Origin: Herbiconiux sp. L3-i23
GTDB taxonomy: Bacteria; Actinomycetota; Actinomycetes; Actinomycetales; Microbacteriaceae
DNA length: 64,000 nucleotides
Assembly: GCF_023734115.1 (NCBI RefSeq)
Contig: NZ_AP025737.1
Location: forward strand, 372,001 to 436,000
Direction: 5' to 3'
The first letter of the stretch is position 1; each line of letters opens with the position of its first letter. The notes under the pieces are model-generated. The model had not been told where the DNA came from. It did not search any database and saw only the letters and a program-made list of their open reading frames with translations. The position numbers were made by a program, and so were the translations under genes. Below are positions 1 through 8,630 of the stretch, piece after piece.

Positions 1-1
1 C

Positions 2-1306
2 GCCGTTCTCACCGACGTGGTCCCGTCGAAGACGCTCATCGCGACCGCCGAAGCGACGACCGCCATCGGCGAGTCCGGCGACCTCGGGGTGCAGTACTTC
101 ACCCGCAACGACTCAGGCCGTTCGGTCCGCCCCGAACTCGCTGTCAACCTCTCCGCGGTGAACAAGCGCCTCACCGGACTGGCGCGTCAGCAGTCCGAGG
201 ATATGAAGGCGAACCTGAAGCGGGCCGGCGTGCGTATCGTCACCGGTGAGGGGCGGCTCGAGGGACCGAACAAGATCGTCGTCTCGACCGCTCGTGGCAA
301 GGCGGGACGCGACTTCGACGAGGTCGAGGTCGACACCGTCGTCGTCTCGGTCGGGGCGAGCCCGCGGATGCTCCCGTCGGCGATGCCGGACGGCAAGCGC
401 ATCTTCACCTGGACCCAGCTCTACGCGCTCGACGAGGTCCCCGAGCAACTCATCGTCGTCGGGTCCGGTGTCACCGGTGCCGAGTTCGCCTCCGCCTACT
501 CGGCGCTCGGTGCCGACGTCACGCTCATCTCGAGCCGCGACCAGGTGCTGCCCGGCGAGGATGCCGACGCCGCGGCCGTCATCGAAGAGGTCTTCACCCG
601 CGGCGGTATGACCGTGCTGTCGAAGAGCCGCGCCGAGAAGGTCGAAGTGAGAGGCGACGGCGTCGTCGCGACGCTCTCCGACGGGCGGGAGGTCAGTGGC
701 AGCCACTGCCTGATGGCCGTCGGCAGCATCCCGAACACCGACGGCATCGGCCTCGAGGAGGCGGGAGTCCAGCTCACCGCGTCCGGCCACATCCGGGTCA
801 ACCGTGTGGCGCGCACCTCGGTGCCCTCGATCTACGCCGCCGGTGACTGCACGACGTTCCTTCCACTGGCGTCGGTGGCTTCGATGCAGGGACGCTCGGC
901 CGTGTTCCACGCGATGGGCGACGCGGTCACCCCGACCGAGCTGCGCAACGTCGCGAGCAACGTCTTCACCCAGCCGGAGATCGCGACCGTCGGCTGGTCG
1001 CAGAAGCAGATCGAAGAGGGCATCGCGCAGGGCGAGATCTACAAGCTGCCGCTCGCGAGCAACCCGCGGGCGAAGATGCAGGGCGTGCGCGACGGTTTCG
1101 TGAAGCTGTTCGCACGCACCGGATCGGGCACGGTCATCGGCGGGGTCATCGTCGCCCCGCGCGCGTCCGAACTCATCCTGCCGATCGCGATGGCGGTCGA
1201 GCACCGCCTCACCGTCGACCAGTTGGCACGCGCCTTCAGCGTCTACCCGAGCCTCTCGGGCAGCATCACCGAGGCGGCGAGAGCCATGCACATCGTCGAA
1301 GACTGA
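2..1306 (+). CDS. lpdA: NAD(P)H-quinone dehydrogenase / LpdA-like flavoprotein disulfide reductase (5' truncated)
   Basis: Pyridine nucleotide-disulfide oxidoreductase family. The window edge removes the N-terminal FAD-binding GxGxxG; the readable frame opens with AVLTDVVPSKT, which aligns with the active-site segment of mycobacterial LpdA (from memory AVLDDCVPSKT). A second Rossmann motif for NAD(P)H, VVGSGVTGAEFASAYSALG, lies around residue 150. The FAD-contact motif YAAGDCT follows near residue 278, and a C-terminal dimerisation domain ends in PSLSGSITEAAR. LpdA-type proteins reduce quinones with NAD(P)H and are not true lipoamide dehydrogenases. Oddity: the position of the remaining redox cysteine reads Val here, so no redox-active disulfide can form. 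The gene ends 15 bp before a strong palindrome that could terminate it. Family is clear; substrate is inferred. Confidence 0.85.
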   Translation, partial: AVLTDVVPSKTLIATAEATTAIGESGDLGVQYFTRNDSGRSVRPELAVNLSAVNKRLTGLARQQSEDMKANLKRAGVRIVTGEGRLEGPNKIVVSTARGKAGRDFDEVEVDTVVVSVGASPRMLPSAMPDGKRIFTWTQLYALDEVPEQLIVVGSGVTGAEFASAYSALGADVTLISSRDQVLPGEDADAAAVIEEVFTRGGMTVLSKSRAEKVEVRGDGVVATLSDGREVSGSHCLMAVGSIPNTDGIGLEEAGVQLTASGHIRVNRVARTSVPSIYAAGDCTTFLPLASVASMQGRSAVFHAMGDAVTPTELRNVASNVFTQPEIATVGWSQKQIEEGIAQGEIYKLPLASNPRAKMQGVRDGFVKLFARTGSGTVIGGVIVAPRASELILPIAMAVEHRLTVDQLARAFSVYPSLSGSITEAARAMHIVED

Positions 1307-1320
1307 CCCCCCGTTCCCCC

Positions 1321-1390
1321 GCGAGCGCGGTGTGTCGCTGCGAGCGCGGGTGTTCAAACAGCAGCGCTCGCAGCAACACACCGCGCTCGC
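1321..1390. repeat. 70-bp palindromic repeat, copy 1
   Basis: Two 27-nt arms (1321-1347 and 1364-1390) are inverted repeats with 26 of 27 positions pairing, around a 16-nt loop that contains TGTTCAAACA. Copy 2 (2457-2526) has the same length and outer sequence GCGAGCGCGGTGTGT. The loops are in the same orientation, so the two copies form a direct pair around the AbiEi-like gene. A terminator role for the upstream gene is possible, but there is no U-run. It looks like a REP/MITE-type element. Confidence 0.85.
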
Positions 1391-1492
1391 ATTGGTGAGG
1401 GCGGTTCCTCCCCAGAGAGGCCGCAGCTCCTGAGGTCCACGGGAAGCGAGGCCGGCGGACGCTGAAGCGTGCAGGCGTGTCAGGTTGGCGCG

Positions 1493-2437
1493 ATGACGCT
1501 TGCCCTCGTATCCAACTGGCGCGACGAGTTCGTTCTGGCCCGCGATGCACGGAACATTCACTCGCCGCGTGACCTCGCGCGCATGGTGCGTAGCGGCGAC
1601 CTCGTGCGCATCGCGCGGGGTGTGTATCGGCGGCGGGCGGCGATGCCCGACGTCATCGACGATGACGACCGGTACCTCGCCCTCCTGCGCGCGACCCAGC
1701 TCGTCGCCGACGGGCCGCTCGTGCTGTCGCACCTCTCGGCAGCTCGCCTCTGGGGATTGCCGGTCCCCAGCCGGTGGCCCGAATCGGTGCACGCCATCCA
1801 GCCGCCGGAGGCCGGCGGGCGTTTCGGCAGCCTGGTGGTGCGACACGGGGTCCCACTGCCGACTCCGCCGGTCCACCGCGACGGACTCTGGTGCACCGAC
1901 CTCGCTCGGACGGTTGTCGATGTGCTGCGGGTGTCGCCGCCGCACGTTGGCATCGTGGTCGCCGACGCCGCGATGAGGGGCGACGCCGACATCGGCCGCG
2001 ATCCGCTCGATCGTGACGAGGCGGAGCGTATCCTCCGCGCAGTGACCGGAGGGCGAGGCACGAGGCGGGCGGCCAACGTCCTCGCGGCCGCCGACGGACG
2101 GGCGGAGTCTCCGGGCGAATCACTCAGCCGGTGGGCGATCAAGGCCGCTGGGCTGCCGACCCCCGAACTGCAGAAGGTCTTCTCGGATTCGCGTGGCCAG
2201 ATGATCGTCGACTTCTGGTGGCCGCAGTTCAACCTGATCGGTGAGTTCGACGGCGCCATCAAGTATCAGAAGGACGACCTGCTCAAAGGCAGGACCGCAT
2301 CGGAGGCCGTGATCGCCGAGAAGAACCGCGAAGACCGGCTGCGTGCCCTCGGCCCGCGCGTCGCCCGCTGGGACTGGTCGACGACCAACACCCCGGGCGC
2401 CCTCGTGGCCCTGCTCAGATCTTTCGGCGTCCACTGA
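1493..2437 (+). CDS. AbiEi-like antitoxin-domain protein with C-terminal nuclease-like (DUF559/Vsr-type) domain
   Basis: Predicted 314 aa from ATG 1493; an in-frame GTG at 1469 gives a less natural N-terminus. The N-terminal part (residues about 15-50, ending RIARGVYRRR) resembles the winged-helix AbiEi_4 type IV antitoxin domain. The C-terminal part (about 220-314) has MIVDFWWPQFNLIGEFDG followed by K, matching the D...ExD...K spacing of PD-(D/E)XK or Vsr-like nuclease folds. Such fused proteins are common in actinobacteria and usually stand alone. No AbiEii nucleotidyltransferase toxin lies next to it, so a classical toxin-antitoxin role is not supported. The gene sits exactly between two 70-bp palindromes, 103 bp after one and 20 bp before the other, which suggests a mobile or domesticated cassette. 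Function unknown. Confidence 0.7.
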   Translation: MTLALVSNWRDEFVLARDARNIHSPRDLARMVRSGDLVRIARGVYRRRAAMPDVIDDDDRYLALLRATQLVADGPLVLSHLSAARLWGLPVPSRWPESVHAIQPPEAGGRFGSLVVRHGVPLPTPPVHRDGLWCTDLARTVVDVLRVSPPHVGIVVADAAMRGDADIGRDPLDRDEAERILRAVTGGRGTRRAANVLAAADGRAESPGESLSRWAIKAAGLPTPELQKVFSDSRGQMIVDFWWPQFNLIGEFDGAIKYQKDDLLKGRTASEAVIAEKNREDRLRALGPRVARWDWSTTNTPGALVALLRSFGVH

Positions 2438-2456
2438 CAGGGCATCTCTTACCCCG

Positions 2457-2526
2457 GCGAGCGCGGTGTGTTGCTGCGAGCGCGCTTGTACAAACACCCG
2501 CGGTGGGAGCAACACACCGCGCTCGC
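2457..2526. repeat. 70-bp palindromic repeat, copy 2
   Basis: Same length and outline as copy 1. The outer stem is a perfect 19 bp (GCGAGCGCGGTGTGTTGCT); the inner stem has diverged on the right side (CGGTGGG instead of CGCTCGC). The loop reads TGTACAAACA. It lies between the convergent ends of the AbiEi-like gene (stop 2437) and accA3 (stop 2541), so it may also act as a bidirectional transcription barrier. Confidence 0.85.
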
Positions 2527-2540
2527 GGGGGTGGGGAGGG

Positions 2541-4364
2541 TCAGCCGATGATGTCGAGGAGGACCGTGCCCGAGGAGACGGTTGCGCCGACCGGGGCGCC
2601 GATGTTCGCCACACGGCCGTCGCGGTGCGCGGTGAGCGGCTGCTCCATCTTCATCGCCTCGAGGACGACGACCAGGTCGCCCTTCACCACGGTGTCGCCC
2701 TCGCCGACCGCGAGCTTCACGATCGTCGCCTGCATCGGAGCCTTCACCGAGTCACCGGTCGCGGTCACGACACCGGCCGGCGCGTGGCCGCGACGTCGCG
2801 GGGCCGACGGGCGGGTCGCGGCGGCGGGTCCTGCGAACAGGCGGCCGGGCAGGCTCACCTCGAGGCGCTTGCCGCCGACCTCGACGACCACCTCCTGGCG
2901 TGCGGGCTCGGCGGGAGTGTCCTCGTCGGCGACGATCGATCCGCTCCATGGCTCGATCCCGCCGGCGAACTCCGTCTCGATCCAGCGCGTGTACACCGAG
3001 AACGCGTCGCCGTTCTGCGGAGCGAATGCCGGGTCGCGGACGATCGCGCGATGGAACGGCAGCACCGTCGGCAGACCCGCGACCTCGAACTCGTCGAGGG
3101 CCCGGCGCGAGCGCTCGAGCGCATCCGCCCGGTCGGAGCCGGTGACGATCAGCTTCGCGAGCAGCGAGTCGAACGCGCCGGAAATGACGTCGCCCGCACG
3201 GACGCCGGAGTCGACGCGGACGCCGGGGCCGCCGGGCGCCTGGAACACGTGCACCGGGCCGGGGGCGGGGAAGAAGTTGCGTCCCGGGTCCTCACCGTTG
3301 ATGCGGAACTCGATGGAGTGGCCGCGCGGCTCGGGGTCCGGGTAGTCGATGCTGCCGCCGGCGGCGAGACGGAACTGCTCGCGCACCAGGTCGATTCCGG
3401 TCACCTCTTCGCTGACAGGGTGCTCGACCTGGAGACGCGTGTTGACCTCGAGGAACGAGATGGTGCCGTCGCGGGCGACGAGGAACTCGCAGGTGCCGGC
3501 GCCGACGTAGCCGACCTCCTTGAGGATCGCCTTCGACGCGGCGTAGAGGCCCGCGTTCTGCTCGTCGGTGAGGAACGGCGCGGGCGCCTCCTCGACGAGC
3601 TTCTGGTGGCGGCGCTGCAGCGAGCAGTCGCGGGTCGAGACGACGACGACATTGCCGTACTCGTCGGCGAGGCACTGGGTCTCGACGTGGCGCGGCTGGT
3701 CGAGGTACTTCTCGACGAAGCACTCGCCGCGACCGAAGGCGGCGATGGCCTCACGGGTGGCCGACTCGAACAGCTCGGGCACCTCGTCACGGGTGCGGGC
3801 CACCTTGAGTCCGCGTCCGCCGCCGCCGAACGCGGCCTTGATCGCGACCGGCAACCCGTACTCGTCGACGAACGCGAGCACCTCGGAGGCGTCAGCGACA
3901 GGCTCCAGCGTTCCCGGCGCGAGCGGGGCGCCGACGCGCTCGGCGACGTGACGCGCGGTCACCTTGTCGCCCAGCTGCTCGATCGCACTGGGCGGCGGGC
4001 CGATCCAGACGAGACCGGCGTCGATCACCGCGCGGGCGAAGTCGGCGTTCTCGGCGAGGAAGCCATAGCCCGGGTGCACCGCGTCGGCGCCGGAACGGCG
4101 GGCGATCGACAGCAGCTTCTCGATGGAGAGGTAGGTCTCGGCGCTCGTGGCGCCGTCGAGGGCGTACGCCTCGTCGGCGAGGGACGCGTGCAGCGCGTTC
4201 CGATCCTGGTCGGCGTAGACCGCGACGGAGAGGATCCCCGCGTCCTTCGCGGCGCGGACGACGCGCACGGCGATCTCGCCGCGATTGGCGATCAGGACCT
4301 TGGTGATCGGACGCGTGGTCGTCTTCGAGGGCGTGGTCGACGGTCCCGCGGCAGTGCTCGGCAT
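2541..4364 (-). CDS. accA3: Acyl-CoA carboxylase alpha subunit (biotin carboxylase + BCCP)
   Basis: 607 aa. Carboxylates its own biotin using ATP and bicarbonate, then serves beta subunits such as AccD to make malonyl- or methylmalonyl-CoA for fatty acid synthesis. Domains in order: biotin carboxylase N-domain ([14 protein letters not shown] from residue 22), ATP-grasp ([14 protein letters not shown], then [14 protein letters not shown]), biotin carboxylase C-domain, and a C-terminal biotinyl domain with the canonical EAMKME whose lysine is the biotin site. The length fits actinobacterial AccA3. The start ATG 4364 has little leader: TAGGCT stands a few bases upstream and could be a -10 box of a leaderless mRNA. 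birA and accD-accE lie 6-8 kb away. Assignment is firm; acyl-CoA preference depends on the beta subunit. Confidence 0.95.
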   Translation of the reverse strand: MPSTAAGPSTTPSKTTTRPITKVLIANRGEIAVRVVRAAKDAGILSVAVYADQDRNALHASLADEAYALDGATSAETYLSIEKLLSIARRSGADAVHPGYGFLAENADFARAVIDAGLVWIGPPPSAIEQLGDKVTARHVAERVGAPLAPGTLEPVADASEVLAFVDEYGLPVAIKAAFGGGGRGLKVARTRDEVPELFESATREAIAAFGRGECFVEKYLDQPRHVETQCLADEYGNVVVVSTRDCSLQRRHQKLVEEAPAPFLTDEQNAGLYAASKAILKEVGYVGAGTCEFLVARDGTISFLEVNTRLQVEHPVSEEVTGIDLVREQFRLAAGGSIDYPDPEPRGHSIEFRINGEDPGRNFFPAPGPVHVFQAPGGPGVRVDSGVRAGDVISGAFDSLLAKLIVTGSDRADALERSRRALDEFEVAGLPTVLPFHRAIVRDPAFAPQNGDAFSVYTRWIETEFAGGIEPWSGSIVADEDTPAEPARQEVVVEVGGKRLEVSLPGRLFAGPAAATRPSAPRRRGHAPAGVVTATGDSVKAPMQATIVKLAVGEGDTVVKGDLVVVLEAMKMEQPLTAHRDGRVANIGAPVGATVSSGTVLLDIIG

Positions 4365-4450
4365 CCTCTTAGCCTACGGACGAGCCCCCGTCGGCCGTTG
4401 GTTGCTCCGTACAAAGATCGGCTCGGGTGTCTTGGGTGCCCTACAAAACC

Positions 4451-5113
4451 TCAGCCGCCCGCGAGTGCTCCGCCCCGATTCCAGAGGTCGGTGACGGGCA
4501 CCTCGAAGCGGCCGAGCAGCCGACGGAAGGTGGGCAGCGACAGCCCGACGACGGTCGACGGGTCGCCGTCGATGCGCTCGATGAACGGGCCGCCGAGACT
4601 GTCGATGGTGAAGGCGCCCGCGACCTCGAGCGGCTCGCCGCTCGCGAGGTAGGCCTCGAGCTCGCCGTCGGTCATGTCGTCGACGAAGGTGACGCCGGCG
4701 CGCGCGACCGCGCCCTCGCCCCGCGGCTCGCCGGAGCTGCGGCGCGCGTCGATGAGCCAGTGACCCGAGGCGAGCACCCCGGAGCGGCCGCGCTGGGCGA
4801 GCCACCTCGTGCGCGCGGTCCCGACCTCGTGCGGCTTGCCGTAGACCACCCCGTCGATCTCGAATGCGGAGTCGCCGCCGAGCACGAAGCCGTCGAGTTC
4901 GGCGCCGTGCTGGGCGAGCACCGCTTCGGCCTTCGCGCGCGCCAGCAGCAGGACCATCTCGTCGGTCGACAGCGACCGGCCTTCCGCGACCTCGGCGGCG
5001 GCGACGGCGGCAGGCTCGTCGACCGACGAGGCGAGCACGACCGGCTCGATCCCCGCGGCGCGCAGCAGCGCGAGTCGGGCGGGAGAGGTGGAGGCCAGGT
5101 ACAGGGTGGGCAT
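4451..5113 (-). CDS. maf: Maf-like nucleoside triphosphate pyrophosphatase
   Basis: 220 aa from ATG 5113 (MPTLYLASTSPARLALLR). Hydrolyses non-canonical or methylated (d)NTPs to the monophosphate plus pyrophosphate. Family motifs seen: LASTSPARLALLRAAG at the N-terminus, DEPA near residue 32, LARAKAEAV, the catalytic GGDSAFEIDG near residue 79-88 and KPHEVGTAR after it. The start is chosen because this N-terminus matches the family; longer in-frame extension is non-conserved. The gene is divergent from the TRAM methyltransferase with only 14 bp between starts, so the promoters must overlap the genes or be very compact. Confidence 0.92.
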   Translation of the reverse strand: MPTLYLASTSPARLALLRAAGIEPVVLASSVDEPAAVAAAEVAEGRSLSTDEMVLLLARAKAEAVLAQHGAELDGFVLGGDSAFEIDGVVYGKPHEVGTARTRWLAQRGRSGVLASGHWLIDARRSSGEPRGEGAVARAGVTFVDDMTDGELEAYLASGEPLEVAGAFTIDSLGGPFIERIDGDPSTVVGLSLPTFRRLLGRFEVPVTDLWNRGGALAGG

Positions 5114-5127
5114 GAACGTACTGTGAC

Positions 5128-6393
5128 ATGCTCGAACGGATGTCCGCTTCCAGCCCGACCCCCGCCGACACCCTCGAACTCGAGGTGACGAATATCGCGC
5201 ACGGCGGCGTCGCGGTCGCGAGGCACGAGGGCCGTGTGGTGTTCGTGGCGGACACCCTCCCCGGCGAGCGGGTGCTCGCCCGCGTGGCGGACACCACCCA
5301 CGACCGGTTCTGGCGGGCGGAGACCGTCCGCGTCCTCGACGCATCCGCCGACCGGCAGGACCACGTCTGGTCGGCCGCCTCGGTGCAGAACGACCCCGAC
5401 GAGCGTCCGGGAGGCGCAGAGTTCGGTCACATCCGGCTCGACCGCCAGCGAGCACTCAAGCGCGACGTCCTCGTCGACGGGATGCGTCGCTTCGGCGGCG
5501 TCGACGACGCCGAGACCAGCGTTCCGCCGGTCGAGCCCGTCGCGGGTCGCGCGGACGGCACCGGATGGCGCACCCGCATCCGCCTGCACGTCTCCGAGAC
5601 GGGCGAGGTCGGCCCCTTCGCCGCCCGCTCCCACCGCGTCATCCCCGTCGCCGACCTGCCCCTCGCGGAGAACGCCGTCGCCGCGGCCGCTCCGACGACC
5701 GTCCCCGCCGGCACGGATACCGCGATCGAGGTCATCGCTACCTCGGCCGGCGACGTGCGCGTGCTCGGCGACGGTGGCTCCGGCGACCGGGCGCCGGTCG
5801 TCGAGAAGGTGGGTGACCGCGCGTTCCGACTCGCGGCGGGCGGGTTCTGGCAGGTGCACACCGCCGCCGCGCGCACCCTGACCGACGCGGTGGGCGACGC
5901 GCTCGACGTCACCCGGTTCGACGCCGACGCCCGCAATCTCGACCTGTACGGCGGAGTGGGCCTGCTCGCGGCCGCCGTCGCGGACCGCTTCGACGGCGCC
6001 GTGTCGATCGAGACCGTCGAGGCCGACCGGAGGGCGACCTCGTTCGCCGCCGAGAACCTCGCGGATGTCCGGGGCGCCCGTGCCACCACCGCCCGCGTCG
6101 ACCGGTTCCTGAACGGGCTCGAACGGCGCTCCTCCGACCGTGACCGCGACGCGCTCCGCCGCGCGAGCGTCGTGCTCGACCCGCCGCGCTCCGGCGCCGG
6201 ACGGGAGGTCATGGCGAGCCTCGGCCGCCTGGCACCCGCCCAGCTCGTGTACGTGGCCTGCGATCCCATCGCCCTCGCCCGCGACACCGGATACGCGGCG
6301 AAGGCGGGGTACCGGCTCGCGTCGCTGCGCGCCTTCGACCTGTTCCCGCACACCCATCACCTGGAGGCGGTCGCGACGTTCGTGCGCGACTGA
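5128..6393 (+). CDS. TRAM-domain class I SAM-dependent RNA (uracil-5-) methyltransferase
   Basis: 421 aa. TrmA/RumA (RlmD) family: transfers a methyl group from SAM to C5 of uridine in rRNA or tRNA. The N-terminal TRAM RNA-binding domain (LELEVTNIAHGGVAVARHEG) covers residues about 12-75. The SAM site DLYGGVGLLAAAVADRF is near 272, followed by the DPPRSGAG motif and the catalytic nucleophile region YVACDPIALARD. It ends HTHHLEAVATFVRD as in the family. I see no Cys cluster of the kind that binds Fe-S in RumA, which is usual in actinobacterial members. Start: ATG 5128 or ATG 5140. The exact target base is not predictable here. Confidence 0.88.
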   Translation: MLERMSASSPTPADTLELEVTNIAHGGVAVARHEGRVVFVADTLPGERVLARVADTTHDRFWRAETVRVLDASADRQDHVWSAASVQNDPDERPGGAEFGHIRLDRQRALKRDVLVDGMRRFGGVDDAETSVPPVEPVAGRADGTGWRTRIRLHVSETGEVGPFAARSHRVIPVADLPLAENAVAAAAPTTVPAGTDTAIEVIATSAGDVRVLGDGGSGDRAPVVEKVGDRAFRLAAGGFWQVHTAAARTLTDAVGDALDVTRFDADARNLDLYGGVGLLAAAVADRFDGAVSIETVEADRRATSFAAENLADVRGARATTARVDRFLNGLERRSSDRDRDALRRASVVLDPPRSGAGREVMASLGRLAPAQLVYVACDPIALARDTGYAAKAGYRLASLRAFDLFPHTHHLEAVATFVRD

Positions 6394-6601
6394 ACCGGCG
6401 GCTCCGACCGAACGGGTGACGTTTTCCGGGCGGAGGCGACAGGTCTGTCCACTCCCCGACGAGGGCGCAACCGGGGCGGAAAAACGCCACTCGCCCCGCG
6501 CGCCGCGAATTGGGGGCGTCCCGCCGGGGTACATTTCTCGCGTCGCGCCCTACCATGGTCAGCAGAACCAGGGGACGGGTTCGGGGGAGAACAGGTTCAC
6601 C

Positions 6602-7336
6602 GTGATCGAAACGATGGAACGACGGACGGGCATGCACGCCGATGACACGACAGAGGGCGCCGAGGCGACTCCTCTGGTCGCTGTCCGGGTCGCGGCGGTC
6701 GACGACCACGAGTCGGTCCGACTCGGACTGCGCGCCGCCTGCATCGACTCCGGCTACACCTTCATCGAGGAGGCCGCCAACGTCGACGACCTGGTGAAGG
6801 CACTCGGCGGACGCGAAGTCGACGTCGTCGTGCTCGACCTCTCGCTCGGAGACGGGTCCGTCGTGACCGAGAACGTGAAGAAGATCCAGGCCACCGGCGC
6901 CGGAGTGCTGGTGCACAGCATCGCCGACCGGGTCGGCAGCGTCCGGGAGGCGCTCGCCGCCGGCGCGGCCGGCGTGATCCCGAAGTCCGCCGCCACCCAG
7001 ACCGTCATGTCGGCGATCCGCTCGGTGGCGCACGGCGAAGTGCTCAACAACCTCGAATGGGCGAGCGCGATCGACGCGGACGCCGACTTCGCGAAGGCTC
7101 AGCTCGGGCGTCGCGAGCGCGACGTGCTGCACCTCTACGCTTCGGGACTGCCGCTCAAGATGGTGGCCCAGCAGCTCGGCATCGCCGCCTCGACGGCGCG
7201 CGAATACCTCGACCGCATCCGCGTGAAGTACGTCGAGGTCGGCCGTCCGGCGCCGACGAAGGTGGATCTGCTGCGTCGTGCTGTCGAGGACGGCATCCTG
7301 CCGGGGCTCGACCCCGACGCGATCGATGAGCGCTGA
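6602..7336 (+). CDS. LuxR/NarL-type response regulator
   Basis: About 244 aa. The receiver domain (residues about 27-145) has the acidic pair AAVDDHE, phospho-acceptor Asp in VVLDLSLGDG (residue 79), switch Ser in VLVHSIA and Lys in VIPKSA. The C-terminal helix-turn-helix is LGRRERDVLHLYASGLPL through STAREYLDRIRVKY. Start: GTG 6602 is preferred because GGGGGAG (6583-6589) stands 12 nt upstream; ATG 6614 and 6632 are alternatives. It overlaps the histidine kinase gene by 11 bp, and the three genes to 9664 form one operon. The regulon is unknown, but palindromes resembling a regulator site lie just beyond the operon. Confidence 0.9.
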   Translation: MIETMERRTGMHADDTTEGAEATPLVAVRVAAVDDHESVRLGLRAACIDSGYTFIEEAANVDDLVKALGGREVDVVVLDLSLGDGSVVTENVKKIQATGAGVLVHSIADRVGSVREALAAGAAGVIPKSAATQTVMSAIRSVAHGEVLNNLEWASAIDADADFAKAQLGRRERDVLHLYASGLPLKMVAQQLGIAASTAREYLDRIRVKYVEVGRPAPTKVDLLRRAVEDGILPGLDPDAIDER

Positions 7337-8630
7337 CGAGCCTGCTCGTCCCGGGCCGGGCCTCAGACGCCCGCCCAACCCCATCACGTCCAGCCAGGTC
7401 GAGGTCCTCGCCTCGACGGCGGGAACGGTGCTCGGAGTCGTCTTCGGTCTGCAGACGCTCGGTCCGCTGATCGAGCAGTGGCCGCTCATGACCACGCCGA
7501 TCGGACTCACCATCGTCGTCGGGGTGCTCGGCACGCTGGCATTGGCGGGCCTCGCCGCTCTTTTCCGGCAGTGGACGGCCCCGATCTTCGGACTCTTCGC
7601 CGGCGTGTACCTCCTTGCGCTGCTGTGCTGGCCGATCGCCGTCGGACCATTGCCCGCCTCGCAGGACGTGCCGTGGATCTACTACCTCTGCAACGTGGCC
7701 ACCGGCTACGCCGTCGTCGCCTTCCCGCGGCGCTGGGTCTTCGCGCTGGCGTACACGATCGTCGCCACCGCGACGCTCGGCCTGATCCGCAGCGTCCCGA
7801 GCGGCGGGTCCGCCACGCCGCTCGCTGCCAGCCTCGATGCGATCTACTGCTTCCTCATCGGGCTCGTGATGCTCGTCATCATCGTCTCCCTGCGTCAGGC
7901 GGCCCGGGCGGTCGACCAGGCGCAGGGCTACGCGCTCGAAAGCTACGCCACCGCGGTCAGGCATCACGCCACCGAGAACGAGCGCGTCCGAGTCGACGCC
8001 CTGGTGCATGACAACGTGCTCATCACCCTGCTGTCGGCCGCCCGCGCCCGCACCGCCGAGACGAAGGCGCTCGCCGTGCGGATGGCCAAGGGTGCGATCG
8101 ACCATCTGAACGAGGCGCAGAGCACCTTCCCGTCGGTGCGCACGGACGTGCGGATCGAGGAGCTCGTCGGGCGTCTGCGCCTCGCGGTGGCGGAGCAGAC
8201 GAAGGCGTTCGATGTGCACATCCGCGTGCAGGACGACATCGTCATGGCGTCCGTCGTGGCCGACGCCCTCGCCGAGGCGGCGACCCAGGCCATGGTGAAC
8301 AGCGTCATCCACGCCGGCAGGCCCGAGCGCCCGGTGTCGCGGTCGGTGCGGCTCACGACCCGCGGTGGTGTCGACCCGGAGATCCGCATCGAGGTGTCCG
8401 ACGACGGTGCGGGCTTCGACATGGCGCGTGTGCCCGCCGAGCGTCTCGGCGTGCGCACCTCGATCATCGAGCGGGTCGTCCACGTGGGCGGGGACGCCGG
8501 GGTCGACTCCACGCCCGGCGTCGGGACGACGGTGACGCTGCGCTGGCCGGCCGAGCCCGCGATCGAGGTCGTCCCGGGGGCTCCGGTCGTCTCGGAACTC
8601 ATCGCCGAGAGCCGGGGTGACCGCTCATGA
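7326..8630 (+). CDS. Membrane sensor histidine kinase
   Basis: 434 aa from ATG 7326, which overlaps the response regulator stop. Six hydrophobic segments span residues about 25-190, with no large extracellular loop. A helix then carries the likely phospho-acceptor His in ALVHDNVLITLLSAAR (H228). The C-terminal HATPase domain has the N-box region EAATQAMVNSVIHAG, DDGAGFDM and the G-rich TPGVGTTVTLRWP end. It therefore belongs with NarX/DesK-like kinases (HisKA_3 type) and should phosphorylate the regulator encoded before it. The next gene begins inside its stop codon (ATGA). Signal unknown; the intramembrane sensor layout suggests envelope or lipid stress, but that is inference. Confidence 0.88.
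   Translation: MSADEPARPGPGLRRPPNPITSSQVEVLASTAGTVLGVVFGLQTLGPLIEQWPLMTTPIGLTIVVGVLGTLALAGLAALFRQWTAPIFGLFAGVYLLALLCWPIAVGPLPASQDVPWIYYLCNVATGYAVVAFPRRWVFALAYTIVATATLGLIRSVPSGGSATPLAASLDAIYCFLIGLVMLVIIVSLRQAARAVDQAQGYALESYATAVRHHATENERVRVDALVHDNVLITLLSAARARTAETKALAVRMAKGAIDHLNEAQSTFPSVRTDVRIEELVGRLRLAVAEQTKAFDVHIRVQDDIVMASVVADALAEAATQAMVNSVIHAGRPERPVSRSVRLTTRGGVDPEIRIEVSDDGAGFDMARVPAERLGVRTSIIERVVHVGGDAGVDSTPGVGTTVTLRWPAEPAIEVVPGAPVVSELIAESRGDRS

Noticed and set aside
113-1945. 610-aa open frame on the minus strand across lpdA and the AbiEi-like gene
   Set aside because: GC-rich shadow frame: Arg/Asp/Gly-rich, no family motif, and covers two well supported plus-strand genes.
1493-2437. AbiEi-like gene as half of a type IV toxin-antitoxin pair
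   Set aside because: No AbiEii-type nucleotidyltransferase gene beside it; neighbours are lpdA and accA3.
2343-4652. 769-aa plus-strand frame opposite accA3
   Set aside because: Antisense shadow with repetitive charged composition; accA3 motifs are unmistakable on the other strand.
6416-6492. Imperfect inverted repeat GTGACGTTTTCC ... GGAAAAACGCCAC as a terminator
   Set aside because: Arms mismatch in several places and the loop is over 40 nt without a U-run; at most a regulatory site.
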